This document shows positions 19,346 through 29,980 of a stretch of 64,000 bases of DNA, piece by piece. The stretch's first letter is position 1; the number at the start of each line of letters is the position of its first letter. The notes under the pieces were generated by a model. The model searched no databases and was not told the origin of the DNA. It was given only the letters and a program-made list of their open reading frames with translations. The stretch comes from CAVYVZ01 sp963772065 (GTDB taxonomy: Bacteria; Acidobacteriota; Vicinamibacteria; Vicinamibacterales; UBA2999), in NCBI GenBank assembly GCA_963772065.1, contig CAVYVZ010000010.1:868001-932000 (forward strand), read 5' to 3'. The position numbers and the translations under genes are program-made.

Positions 19346-22198
19346 TTGGCAACGGTTCGGATTTATAAAGTCGCGGAACTCCTCGGGACGACGAGCCAGG
19401 AAGTGCTCGCGCTGCTGAAGCGCGATCACGGCATCGAGCTGAAGAGCGCGTCGAGCACGATCGAAGAGGTCGTGGCGCGTTCGTTCGTCGAGCGGCTCGC
19501 GCGGCAGCGCAACATCGCCCTGCCCGGCGGCGACATGTTCGCGGAAACACCGCACCATGCGCCTGCGAAGGGCGGCAAGAAGGCCGCACCCGCCAAGAAG
19601 CCCGAGCCGGCCAAGCCGGCGGCCCCCGTGCTGGGCCCGCCCCGGCTGGTCAAGACGATCAAGCCGGCCGCGCCGCCAGCGCCACTTGCCGAAGAGGTCC
19701 ACGAACCCGTCGCCGAGGCGCCTGTTGCGGAGGAGCCTGTTGCCGCAGCCCCGCCGGCTCCCGCGCCGATTGTCGAGGAGCCCGTCGCGGAACCGCCTCC
19801 GCCCGTGGAACCCGACGTGCACGCCCCGGCGGCATATGTGGAAGCCCCGGCGGTGGAGGACGTGCCCGCACCGATGGCGGCCGCACCCGGCGCCGAGGCG
19901 CCTGAGACGGCCGGCGCTCCCGGCGGTCGATTCGTGCCGCCCACGCTTCGGCTTCGCATCGAGGAACCGGGCAAGACGCCGCAGCCCGCGCGACCGCTGG
20001 CTCCGGCAAAGCGACCGCCCGTCACACAGCCGCGCGTCACGCAACCGCCCCCGGCACAGCCGCCGGCGGCATCTCGTCCTCCGGCGCACGGCGCCGCTGC
20101 CCGCGCTGGCGCCCCCTCGGCGACGGGGCGACCCGGGGCAGCACCCGGCGCGCGCGCCGCATATCCCCCGCCGCCCCGGCCAACGACGCCCGGGATGATT
20201 GGTGGACCGCGTCCGCTGCCGTCGCAGCCCGTGCGCCCGCAGCAGCCGCAGCAGGCGCGGCCCGGCATGCCTGGGCAGCCGCGGCCCCCGTTCGGCCAGC
20301 AGCGTCCGCCATTCGGCCAGCAGCGTCCACCGTTCGGCCAGCAGCGGCCGGGACAGCGACCCGCCACGCCGCGGCGCGATCGCCCTTCCGCGCCCGTGCA
20401 GCAGGCCGCCCCGCCGCCGCCGCCCATCAGCCGCACCATCACCCTCGCGGAGGGCATGACGGTGAAGGACCTGGCGGACAAGCTCGACGTGCGCGTCAAG
20501 GACGTGCTCGCGAAGCTGTTGATGAAGCGCATGATGATGACCATCAACAGCACGCTCGACATCGAGACCGCTCGCGAGATCGCTCGCGAGTTCGGCGCCG
20601 ACATCGAAACGCGCAGCTTCGAGGAGGAGCTCCTCGAGGCCGAAGCGGTCGACGCGAAGGCCGAAGACGTCACCACCCGCGCACCCGTCGTCACCGTCAT
20701 GGGGCACGTCGATCACGGCAAGACGTCGCTGCTCGACGCGATCCGCGAGACGCGAGTCGCCGAGCGCGAAGCCGGCGGCATCACGCAGCACATCGGCGCG
20801 TATCACGTCGAGGTGGGATCCGGTCGCAGCGTCGTCTTCCTGGATACGCCGGGTCACGAGGCGTTCACGCTCATGCGCGCTCGCGGCGCGAAAGTCACCG
20901 ACGTCGTGGTCCTGGTGGTCGCGGCCGACGACGGCGTGATGCCGCAGACGAGAGAAGCGATCGATCACGCGAAGGCGGCCAACGTGCCGATCGTCGTGGC
21001 GATCAACAAGATCGACAAGCCGGGCGCCAATCCCGACAACGTCAAGCGCGAGCTGGCGGAGCTCAATCTCGTGCCGGAGGACTGGGGCGGCCAGACGGTC
21101 ATGGTGCCCGTGTCGGCCAAGAAGAAGCAGAACCTCGATCAGCTGCTCGAGATGATTCTGCTTTCGACGGACATCCTGGAGCTCAAAGCCAATCCGAAGC
21201 GGCCTGCGTCCGGCGCCGTGCTCGAGGCGAAGCTGGATCGCGGGCGCGGCCCCGTCGCGACGGTCCTGGTGCAGGACGGCACCCTGAATGTCGGCGACAA
21301 CTTCATCGCGGGCCCGATCGTCGGGCGCGTGCGCGCGCTCATCGACGACCGCGGCCGCCCGGTCAAGTCGGCTGGACCGGCAACACCGGTGGAGGTGCTC
21401 GGCCTCACGAGTCTTCCCCAGCCGGGCGATCCGTTCCAGACGGTCACTGACCCCGCGAAGGCCCGCCAGATTGCCGCGTTCCGTCAGGCCAAGGAGAAGG
21501 AGCGCGCGCTCGGCGCCAAGGGCGGCCGGCTCACGCTCGAATCGCTCAAGGAGCAGATCTCCGAGGGCGGCGTGAAGGAGCTCCCCATCATCGTCAAGTC
21601 GGACGTGCAGGGCTCGGCCGAAGTGCTCGCCGACACGCTCACGAAGCTCTCGGACGAGAAGGTCAAGATCCGCATCATCCGCTCCGGTGTCGGCGCCATC
21701 AACGAGTCCGACGTCCTGCTGGCGTCCGCATCGAACGCGATCATCGTCGGCTTCAACGTGCGGCCCGATCGGAACGCGGCCGACATGGCGGAGCGCGAGC
21801 AGGTCGACGTCCGCCTGCACTCGGTCATCTACAACGTCACCGACGAGATCAAGAAGGGCATGGAAGGCCTCCTCGAGCCGACGTTCAAGGAAGTGCGGCT
21901 CGGGACCGCGGAGGTCCGAGAGGTCTTCAAGGTGCCAAAGGTCGGTTCGGTTGCCGGCTGCATGGTCACCGACGGCCGTATCACGCGCGCCGGCGAAACG
22001 ACGGCGCGTCTGCTCCGCGACAACGTCGTGGTGCACGAAGGCAAGATCGCGTCGCTCCGCCGGTTCAAGGACGACGTGAGCGAAGTCAAGACCGGCTTCG
22101 AGTGCGGCATCGGCCTCGAGCGTTACAACGACATCAAGGTCGGCGACGTCATCGAGGTATTCACGATGGAGCGCGTCCGGATCCCCACGACTGCATAG
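19346..22198 (+). CDS. infB: Translation initiation factor IF-2
   Basis: 950 residues from TTG 19346 (ATVRIYKVAELLGTTSQEVLALL). The N-terminal IF2-N helix domain is followed by a very Pro/Ala-rich linker (about residues 75-365) that includes three consecutive PPFGQQR repeats around 20284-20350, then a second IF2-N domain (TLAEGMTVKDLADKLDVRVKDVLAKLL). The GTPase domain has GHVDHGKTS, DTPGHE and NKID motifs, followed by the EF-Tu-like domain 2, IF2 domain 3 and the C-terminal initiator-tRNA-binding domain. It delivers fMet-tRNA to the 30S subunit. Confidence 0.96.
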   Translation: MATVRIYKVAELLGTTSQEVLALLKRDHGIELKSASSTIEEVVARSFVERLARQRNIALPGGDMFAETPHHAPAKGGKKAAPAKKPEPAKPAAPVLGPPRLVKTIKPAAPPAPLAEEVHEPVAEAPVAEEPVAAAPPAPAPIVEEPVAEPPPPVEPDVHAPAAYVEAPAVEDVPAPMAAAPGAEAPETAGAPGGRFVPPTLRLRIEEPGKTPQPARPLAPAKRPPVTQPRVTQPPPAQPPAASRPPAHGAAARAGAPSATGRPGAAPGARAAYPPPPRPTTPGMIGGPRPLPSQPVRPQQPQQARPGMPGQPRPPFGQQRPPFGQQRPPFGQQRPGQRPATPRRDRPSAPVQQAAPPPPPISRTITLAEGMTVKDLADKLDVRVKDVLAKLLMKRMMMTINSTLDIETAREIAREFGADIETRSFEEELLEAEAVDAKAEDVTTRAPVVTVMGHVDHGKTSLLDAIRETRVAEREAGGITQHIGAYHVEVGSGRSVVFLDTPGHEAFTLMRARGAKVTDVVVLVVAADDGVMPQTREAIDHAKAANVPIVVAINKIDKPGANPDNVKRELAELNLVPEDWGGQTVMVPVSAKKKQNLDQLLEMILLSTDILELKANPKRPASGAVLEAKLDRGRGPVATVLVQDGTLNVGDNFIAGPIVGRVRALIDDRGRPVKSAGPATPVEVLGLTSLPQPGDPFQTVTDPAKARQIAAFRQAKEKERALGAKGGRLTLESLKEQISEGGVKELPIIVKSDVQGSAEVLADTLTKLSDEKVKIRIIRSGVGAINESDVLLASASNAIIVGFNVRPDRNAADMAEREQVDVRLHSVIYNVTDEIKKGMEGLLEPTFKEVRLGTAEVREVFKVPKVGSVAGCMVTDGRITRAGETTARLLRDNVVVHEGKIASLRRFKDDVSEVKTGFECGIGLERYNDIKVGDVIEVFTMERVRIPTTA

Positions 22199-22201
22199 GC
22201 G

Positions 22202-22483
22202 ATGGTCATCGGCCTGTTGTCGGTCGAGTTGCACATTCCGCATTCGCAGTCGCTGAAGGACAAGCGGATGGTGCTGCGATCGATCAAGGACCGCGTGAAG
22301 AAGTTCAACGTGGCGGTCGCCGAGGTGGCGCACCAGGACGTGTGGCAGCGGGCGGGCCTCGGGATCGTGGCGATCTCGACCACGACGGAGCATGTCGACA
22401 AGGAGCTTGCCGCGGTTGCGGACGAGATCGAGCGCGTGGAACCTGGACTGATCACGCGCACGGAAATTGAATTCCTGACCTGA
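22202..22483 (+). CDS. DUF503 (YlxP-like) protein
   Basis: 93 residues. The opening MVIGLLSVELHIPHSQSLKDKRMV and the following RSIKDRVKKFNVAVAEV are diagnostic of DUF503/YlxP, a small protein regularly encoded between infB and rbfA. Its biochemical role is not established; a ribosome-assembly link is inferred from the conserved position. It begins 3 bases after infB and ends 1 base before rbfA. Confidence 0.85.
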   Translation: MVIGLLSVELHIPHSQSLKDKRMVLRSIKDRVKKFNVAVAEVAHQDVWQRAGLGIVAISTTTEHVDKELAAVADEIERVEPGLITRTEIEFLT

Positions 22484-22484
22484 T

Positions 22485-22901
22485 ATGGCTCAGGGCTACC
22501 GACCCGACCGCGTGGGCGACCAGATTCGCGAAGAGCTGAGCGAGATGCTCACGCGCGGCGTCATTCACGATCCGGGCATTGGATTCATCACGCTGACGCG
22601 CGTCATCATGAGCCCCGATCTCCAGCTCGCGCGCATCTACTACACGTCCCTCGGCGACGAGAAAGCGCGCAAGGAAACGTCGAAGGCACTGGATCGCGCC
22701 ACGCCCTACATGCGCCGGCAGGTGGGCGGCCGGCTGCGGCTGCGCCGGGTGCCGGAGTTCGAGTTCCGCTTCGACCGATCCATCGAGCACCAGGATCGAA
22801 TCGAGCAGATTATCCGCGACCTGCACGAGCATCCTCCCGAGCCCCTTGACTCCGCTCAGGACAAGCCGCTGACTTCGGATGACGACGACCGCGAACACTG
22901 A
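22485..22901 (+). CDS. rbfA: 30S ribosome-binding factor RbfA
   Basis: 138 residues, KH-like fold (YRPDRVGDQIREELSEMLTRG, FITLTRVIMSPDLQLARIYY, VPEFEFRFDRS). It assists late 16S maturation. The C-terminal tail PLDSAQDKPLTSDDDDREH is encoded by a CCTTGACTCCGCTCAGGACA-type sequence (22844-22866), a motif that recurs in many genomes as an interspersed repeat, so the tail looks acquired. It overlaps nrnA by 23 bases. Confidence 0.9.
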   Translation: MAQGYRPDRVGDQIREELSEMLTRGVIHDPGIGFITLTRVIMSPDLQLARIYYTSLGDEKARKETSKALDRATPYMRRQVGGRLRLRRVPEFEFRFDRSIEHQDRIEQIIRDLHEHPPEPLDSAQDKPLTSDDDDREH

Positions 22902-23889
22902 GGCCTTCGCCCAAATCGTCGACGAGATCCGGCGGCGCCAGCGATTCGTCATCTCCTCGCATGTTCGGCCGGACGGTGACGCCATCGGGTCGCAGCTGGC
23001 GATGGCGTACGCGCTGCGTCACCTGGGCAAGCAGGTGCGCATCGTCGATGGCGATCGGCCGCCGACGCCGCTCCTGGTCTTTCCCGGCGTTCCAGACATC
23101 GAGGTCATGCCCGAGATCGACGACCCGGGCGATGCCGTGATCGTCATGGAGTGCGGCGATCTGGCCCGCACCGGGGTGAAAGGGTTCGAGCGCGGATTCG
23201 TCATCAACATCGATCACCACCCCGGCAACAGGATGTACGGGGCGGTGAACTGGTTCGACCTCTCGGCTGCCGCGTGCGGCGAGATGGTGCTCGATCTCGT
23301 GGACGCGCTCGGCGTTCCGCTGACCACGGAGATCGCGACGCACGTGTACATCGCCATCCTCACCGACACCGGGTCGTTTCACTACTCGAACATCACGCCG
23401 AAGACCTTCGAGATCTGCCGGCGCTGCGTCGAGGCGGGCGTGGAACCGCCCGCCGTGGCGCGAAGCATTTTCGACAGCAACAATCTGGGGCGGCTGAAGC
23501 TGTTCGGCGCCGTCCTCAGCCGGATGGAGCTCGACCCCTCGGGCCGTCTCGCCACGGTGTATGTCGATCGACAGATGGCCTCCGAATGCGGTGGGACGTA
23601 CGAGGACACCGAAGGCCTGATCAACCTGCCGCTGACGGTCAAGGAGATCCAGGCCGTGGTCTTCTTCAAGGAGAGCGGGCCCGACGACTGGCGGATCAGC
23701 ATGCGCTCCAAGGGCGACATCGACATCAACGTCGTCGCGAAACGATTCGGCGGCGGCGGACACAAGAACGCGTCCGGCTGCAGCGCGACCGGACGGTTCG
23801 AAGACCTCAAGACCCAGTTCGTCGATCTGATCCTGGAGCAGATCGATAGGGGTCTGGCCCCTATGGTGCCAGGTCTCGAGCGAACGTAG
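22879..23889 (+). CDS. nrnA: Bifunctional oligoribonuclease/PAP phosphatase (DHH family)
   Basis: 336 residues. DHH phosphoesterase motifs: SSHVRPDGDAIGSQ near residue 25, VMECGDL, and NIDHHPGN near 110; the DHHA1 C-terminal domain ends with AKRFGGGGHKNASG. NrnA degrades nanoRNA and, in many bacteria, dephosphorylates pAp. The final 13 residues, RGLAPMVPGLERT, are encoded by the left arm and loop of a 29-bp palindrome (23849-23922), so this tail was gained from a repeat. Confidence 0.88.
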   Translation: MTTTANTEAFAQIVDEIRRRQRFVISSHVRPDGDAIGSQLAMAYALRHLGKQVRIVDGDRPPTPLLVFPGVPDIEVMPEIDDPGDAVIVMECGDLARTGVKGFERGFVINIDHHPGNRMYGAVNWFDLSAAACGEMVLDLVDALGVPLTTEIATHVYIAILTDTGSFHYSNITPKTFEICRRCVEAGVEPPAVARSIFDSNNLGRLKLFGAVLSRMELDPSGRLATVYVDRQMASECGGTYEDTEGLINLPLTVKEIQAVVFFKESGPDDWRISMRSKGDIDINVVAKRFGGGGHKNASGCSATGRFEDLKTQFVDLILEQIDRGLAPMVPGLERT

Positions 23890-23922
23890 TCTGGAGACCT
23901 GGCACCATAGGGGCCAGACCCC
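23849..23922. repeat. 29-bp perfect inverted repeat spanning the nrnA stop and truB start
   Basis: Left arm 23849-23877 and right arm 23894-23922 are perfect inverse complements, separated by 16 bases that contain the nrnA TAG (23887-23889). The left arm, with flanking bases, also forms its own small hairpin (ATAGGGG/CCCCTAT). The right arm ends one base before the truB ATG, so in RNA the truB ribosome-binding region would be locked in a stem. Confidence 0.9.
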
Positions 23923-23923
23923 A

Positions 23924-24808
23924 ATGGACGGAGTCCTTGTCGTCGACAAGCCGCGCGGTCCGACGTCCCACGATGTCGTTGAGACGGCGCGGCGGGCCCT
24001 CCGAGAAAAACGCATCGGGCACACGGGCACGCTCGACCCCATTGCCACGGGCGTGTTGCCGCTCGCATGCGGGCGCGCGACGCGGCTCGTCCGGTTCCTG
24101 ACCGCGTCCGACAAGGAATACGACGCCGAGATCCGCCTTGGCCTGGCGACCGACACGTATGACGTCACCGGCCGCGAGGTGACCCGCTCCGACCGCGTGC
24201 CTGCGCTGCACGAAGTCGCCGCGGCGCTCGGCACGCTGACGGGCGAGTACCTCCAGGCGCCGCCGCCCTACTCGGCCAAGAAGATTGCGGGCCGGCGCGC
24301 GTACGAGCTGGCGCGGGCCGAGGTGGCCGTCCAGCCGGCACCAGTTCCGGTGCGCGCGGAGCGACTGGAGCTTGTCGACCTCACAACCAATCTAGCCGCC
24401 ATCCGGCTCACGTGTTCGGCGGGGTTCTACGTCAGGTCGCTGGCGCACGAACTGGGCATCCGGCTCGGCACAGGTGCTTGCCTCGAGTCGCTGCGGCGGA
24501 GCCGCAGCGGCCAATTTGACCTCCGTGACGCGGTTGCCTTCGAAACCCTCGTCAGCGATCCGGCCGTGGCGCGGTCGAAGGTCATCGTGCTCGAGGCGCT
24601 GCTGCCCCACTTCCCCGCGATTACGCTGACCGACGAAGGTGTCCGATGGGCAGGCCACGGAAGAACCATCCAGCCGGGCCAGGTCTCGGGAACAATGCCC
24701 CCTGGCGCGCCCTGGGTGCGGCTGATGAGCAGCGACGGCGCGCTCGTCGCGCTCGGAGAACCGGGAGGGAGACCCGGTTCTTTGCATCCATCCGTCGTCC
24801 TGATTTAG
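23924..24808 (+). CDS. truB: tRNA pseudouridine(55) synthase
   Basis: 294 residues. Starts MDGVLVVDKPRGPTSHDVV; the catalytic motif is GHTGTLDPIATGVLPL (catalytic Asp in LDP), followed by EYDAEIRLGLATDTYD and the C-terminal PUA-like region. It makes pseudouridine 55 in the T-loop of tRNAs. No Shine-Dalgarno sequence is available because the upstream bases belong to the palindrome, so translation may depend on coupling from nrnA. Its stop codon overlaps the -10 element of the rpsO promoter. Confidence 0.93.
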   Translation: MDGVLVVDKPRGPTSHDVVETARRALREKRIGHTGTLDPIATGVLPLACGRATRLVRFLTASDKEYDAEIRLGLATDTYDVTGREVTRSDRVPALHEVAAALGTLTGEYLQAPPPYSAKKIAGRRAYELARAEVAVQPAPVPVRAERLELVDLTTNLAAIRLTCSAGFYVRSLAHELGIRLGTGACLESLRRSRSGQFDLRDAVAFETLVSDPAVARSKVIVLEALLPHFPAITLTDEGVRWAGHGRTIQPGQVSGTMPPGAPWVRLMSSDGALVALGEPGGRPGSLHPSVVLI

Positions 24809-24811
24809 AAT
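24782..24811 (+). promoter_or_regulatory. Candidate sigma-70 promoter for rpsO
   Basis: TTGCAT at 24782-24787 and TAGAAT at 24806-24811 with an 18-base spacer. The -10 hexamer contains the truB stop codon. Predicted transcription start is near 24818. Confidence 0.5.
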
Positions 24812-24817
24812 GTTAAG

Positions 24818-24921
24818 TCTTTTGGTAGGCGAAATTTAGCAACAGTACGGCGGTCTGGTGCGCTACGCGCGAGGTCATCCGGGCGAAGCGAGGTTCTGGG
24901 CCGTTCGTGGAGGTAACAGTG
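24818..24921 (+). promoter_or_regulatory. rpsO 5' leader, possible S15 autoregulatory region
   Basis: About 100 untranslated bases with an unusually AT-rich first part and a GC-rich second part, ending in the Shine-Dalgarno GGAGG at 24909-24913. S15 represses its own translation through leader RNA structures in several bacterial groups. No specific known fold was recognised here, so this is by position only. Confidence 0.35.
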
Positions 24922-25188
24922 GTGTTGAGCAAGGACCGCAAGAGCGGCATCATCGGAAGCTACAAGACACACGATAGTGACACCGGGTCCCCAGAAGTCC
25001 AGGTTGCGCTCCTGAGCGAGCGCATCAACTATCTGACCGAACACTTCAAAGTCCACGCAAAGGATCATCACTCGCGCCGCGGTCTGCTGAAGCTGGTCGG
25101 GCAGCGCCGGCGACTGTTGGACTATCTGAAGAGCAAAGACTCGGACCGCTACGCCGAACTGATCAAGCGCCTCGGCATACGTAAGTAA
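24922..25188 (+). CDS. rpsO: 30S ribosomal protein S15
   Basis: 88 residues from GTG 24922 (LSKDRKSGIIGSYKTHDSDTG), 8 bases after GGAGG; GTG 24907 and 24919 and TTG 24925 are other possible starts. Conserved SPEVQVALLSERI, HFKVHAKDHHSRRGL and RRRLLDYLK are complete. Length matches the usual 88-89 residues. S15 binds the central domain of 16S rRNA. pnp follows after 14 bases, as in most bacteria. Confidence 0.96.
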   Translation: MLSKDRKSGIIGSYKTHDSDTGSPEVQVALLSERINYLTEHFKVHAKDHHSRRGLLKLVGQRRRLLDYLKSKDSDRYAELIKRLGIRK

Positions 25189-25202
25189 ACTTCGCGTTTC
25201 CT

Positions 25203-27344
<2,142 letters not shown>

Positions 27345-27362
27345 CCGTCTAATCTGGTAGGT

Positions 27363-27743
27363 ATGAACATCTCACGCCGGTCCGTCGGATTCGTTCTCCT
27401 CGGCGCCGGCGTCTGCCTCCTCGCCTGGCCCGCACGGGCACGAAGCCAGGACCAGGCCCCGAACCGGCGCGATTTCACCATCACGGCGAAAGGCTATAAC
27501 TTCGCGCCCGACCGGATCGAGGTCACACAGGACGACCTCGTGAAGATCACGGTGCGGAGCGAGGACGAGGCGCACAGCTTCGTCATCGACGGGTACCGCA
27601 TCATGAAGCGCGTCCCGGCCGGTGGCTCGACGACGTTCGAGTTCCGCGCGGACAGGCCGGGGACGTTTTCGTTCTACTGCAGCATGACCAACAAAGACGA
27701 CCACAGCCGGATGAAGGGCGAGCTGGTCGTCGCTGGCCGCTGA
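27363..27743 (+). CDS. Exported cupredoxin-domain protein
   Basis: 126 residues: signal peptide to about residue 28 (LAWPARARSQ), then one cupredoxin beta-sandwich. Probable copper ligands are His in EDEAHSFVID and Cys, His and Met in FYCSMTNKDDHSRMKGEL. A role as small periplasmic electron carrier or copper-binding protein is inferred. It starts 18 bases after pnp. Confidence 0.75.
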   Translation: MNISRRSVGFVLLGAGVCLLAWPARARSQDQAPNRRDFTITAKGYNFAPDRIEVTQDDLVKITVRSEDEAHSFVIDGYRIMKRVPAGGSTTFEFRADRPGTFSFYCSMTNKDDHSRMKGELVVAGR

Positions 27744-27816
27744 AGGGCGATACCTCTCCGCGCGATCTGGCAAAATACTCTCCGCCCAGCGCACCTGCTG
27801 GCGGAGGATTTCGCGC

Positions 27817-28368
27817 ATGACGATCAGACGGCACGTACTCGCAGGCATCGGCGCGGCAATGATGATCATGGCCGCGCAGACGGCGTCCGCCCAGATCCCA
27901 CCGGGGGTCGGCGAGGGCTGGCTTGGGGAATTCGATCATGCGTCGCGCCAGATGCAGCAGCTGGCGGAAGCCACTCCAGCAGAGAAGTTCTCGTGGCGGC
28001 CGGCCCCAGGCGTGAGATCGATCAGCGAGGTCTACATGCACGTCGCGCTCGGCAACTACTTCCTTCTCGGGCAAACGGGGGTGAAGCCGCCGATCGATCT
28101 CGCCACGCTCGGGAAAGAGCCGGAGAAAAGCAAGACAGCGAAGGCCGACGTCATCGCGTTTCTCAAGAGCTCGGCTGACTTCGTCCGCAGCACGTATCCG
28201 ACCGTCGACCGCCAGAAGAACGTGAAGCTGTTCGGCAAGGAGGTGGCCGTCGAGAACGTGCTCCTCCGCATCCTCGTTCACAATCACGAACACATGGGCC
28301 AGTCGATTGCGTACGCGCGCATGAACGGCGTGGTGCCGCCATGGTCGAAGGGCGGCGGCACGCAGTAG
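27817..28368 (+). CDS. Exported DinB-superfamily protein
   Basis: 183 residues: signal peptide (MIMAAQTASAQ, cleavage near residue 26), then a DinB-like four-helix domain. The likely metal histidines are in VYMHVALGN and LVHNHEHMGQSIAY. DinB-fold proteins include metal-dependent thiol transferases; the substrate is unknown. An SD-like GGCGGAGGA lies upstream of the ATG. Confidence 0.75.
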   Translation: MTIRRHVLAGIGAAMMIMAAQTASAQIPPGVGEGWLGEFDHASRQMQQLAEATPAEKFSWRPAPGVRSISEVYMHVALGNYFLLGQTGVKPPIDLATLGKEPEKSKTAKADVIAFLKSSADFVRSTYPTVDRQKNVKLFGKEVAVENVLLRILVHNHEHMGQSIAYARMNGVVPPWSKGGGTQ

Positions 28369-28428
28369 CCCACTCTTACTGAAGGTGGCTGAGGAATAGA
28401 TTCGCGCGCTAGAGGGTAGAATCCGCTG

Positions 28429-28714
28429 ATGTTTTCGGCGGCCGCTCAGGCCCTGCGGTCGTGGAAGGGCGCGAAGGCGATTGCCCTGTTCGCGACGCTT
28501 GCCTTTGCGGTGGGTATCGGATCGACGACCGCGATCTTCACCGTTGTCGACGGGGTGCTGCTGAAGCCGCTGCCGTATCCGAACGGCGATCGATTCGTGG
28601 CCCTGTTCGCGGGAGAAATCAACGATCCGAAAGCGCGAGGCTCGAGCAGCCTTCGCGATCTGGCCAGTACCGGCGCCGCGCGACGAGCTTCGATGCGGTC
28701 GGCGCCTTCCGCGG
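28429..28714 (+). pseudogene. ADOP-type permease, N-terminal fragment
   Basis: About 95 residues of a MacB-like permease: WKGAKAIALFATLAFAVGIG, STTAIFTVVDGVLLKPLPYP, then a frame change near 28660 after which YRRRATSFDAVGAFRG continues. The rest of the permease (about 700 residues) is missing; the sequence passes directly into the C-terminal half of a GAF-PP2C phosphatase. TAGAAT lies 6 bases upstream of the ATG. Confidence 0.7.
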
Positions 28715-29591
28715 CAAGGGCGAGATCCTCGGCGTGCTGCTCGTGGACGCGCCGCGAGGCGATGCGTATGACACGGACGAGCGGCAGCTGCTGCAGAACT
28801 GCGCGGAGCATTTCGCTCTGATGATCGAGAACGCGCGGCTGACGGACCGCGTGGTCGAGCAGGAAAAGCTCCGCCGTGACCTCGCGCTCGCCGCGGAGGT
28901 CCAGAAGCGACTCTTCCCCGAGGGACCGCCCGCCGCGGCCATCGCCACCTTGGCCGCCTTGAGCCTTCCGGCTCGCACCGTGGGCGGCGACTATTACGAC
29001 TTCATCGACGCGGGCGATCACCAAATCGGCATTGCGCTGGCCGATGTGTCCGGCAAGGGCGTGGCGGCGGCGCTCATCATGTCCGCCGTTCAGGCTTCGA
29101 TCCGGATCATCTCCTCGGAAAGGGGGCTCTCGCTTCCCGAGCTCGCGGAGAGGATGAATCGGTTCCTCTACCGCTCGACGGCCGCAAACCGCTACGCGAC
29201 GTTCTTCTACGCGCAGATCGATGAACGAAACCGCCAGCTCCGGTACGTCAATGCCGGTCACAATCCGCCGTTTCTCTTGCGGTTCTCCGAGATTCAGGAG
29301 CTATCAACGGGCGGAGCCGTCATCGGGTTGTTTCCCGAAATGAACTATCCTGAAGCCGCCGTCGATCTTCGTGCCGGCGACATCCTCGTGGCGTTCACCG
29401 ACGGAGTCACCGAGGCACTGAACGCGGGCGAGGAGGAGTTTGGCGAGCAGCGCCTGAAAGAGCTGCTGTGCCGGAGCGCCACTCTCCCGGCGCCGGAGAT
29501 TGCGAAGAAGATCGCCGACGAGCTGAGGGACTGGATCGGCGACGCGGTGCAGCACGACGATCTCACCTTCATCGTGATGAAGGTCCGTTGA
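28715..29591 (+). pseudogene. RsbU/SpoIIE-type PP2C phosphatase lacking its N-terminus
   Basis: Begins inside a GAF domain (GEILGVLLVDAPRG, QNCAEHFALMIENARL), followed by a coiled-coil linker (LALAAEVQKRLFPEG) and a complete PP2C domain with metal-binding GGDYYDF, LADVSGKGVAAAL, AFTDGVTEALN and HDDLTFIV. Such enzymes dephosphorylate anti-anti-sigma factors in partner-switching systems. No start codon of its own is evident; in frame it is fused to the permease fragment. The end overlaps the next start by 1 base (TGATG). Confidence 0.75.
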
Positions 29592-29980
29592 TGGCGGCCT
29601 CTCCGATCGTCCGGCTGCGCCGGGCCTGCCTGGCGTTCCCCGAGGCGTACGAAAAAATCTCGCACGGAGAGCCGACCTTCTGGGCCGGCAAGAAGATGTT
29701 TGCCACGTTCGCGAATGCCGGCAATCACCATGGCAACGGTCGCCACGCCGTCTGGTGCAAGGCGACTCACATGACGCAGTCGCTGCTCGTTGGCCGTCAG
29801 CCGGATCGGTATTTCGTGCCGCCGTACGTTGGATCTTCGGGCTGGGTCGGAATGTACCTGGACCGGCAGCCGGACTGGGACGAGGTTTCGGCGCGTTTGC
29901 GCGATGCGTACCGGCTCGTCGCGCCGAAGAAGCTCCTCGCGGCGCTCAACGCCTCGGAAACTGATCGGGATTGTCCGTAA
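29591..29980 (+). CDS. MmcQ/YjbR-family protein
   Basis: 129 residues. PIVRLRRACLAFPEAYEKISHGEPTF-type start, GKKMFATFAN and RYFVPPYVGSSGWVGMYLD are typical of the MmcQ/YjbR (DUF661-like) fold, cytoplasmic proteins with a proposed but unproven DNA-binding role. Translationally coupled to the phosphatase upstream; convergent with the next gene, overlapping it by 35 bases. Confidence 0.8.
   Translation: MAASPIVRLRRACLAFPEAYEKISHGEPTFWAGKKMFATFANAGNHHGNGRHAVWCKATHMTQSLLVGRQPDRYFVPPYVGSSGWVGMYLDRQPDWDEVSARLRDAYRLVAPKKLLAALNASETDRDCP

Noticed and set aside
19340..22393. 1017-residue minus-strand reading frame opposite infB
   Set aside because: Arginine, histidine and aspartate-rich product typical of antisense shadows in GC-rich DNA; infB on the plus strand has full family similarity.
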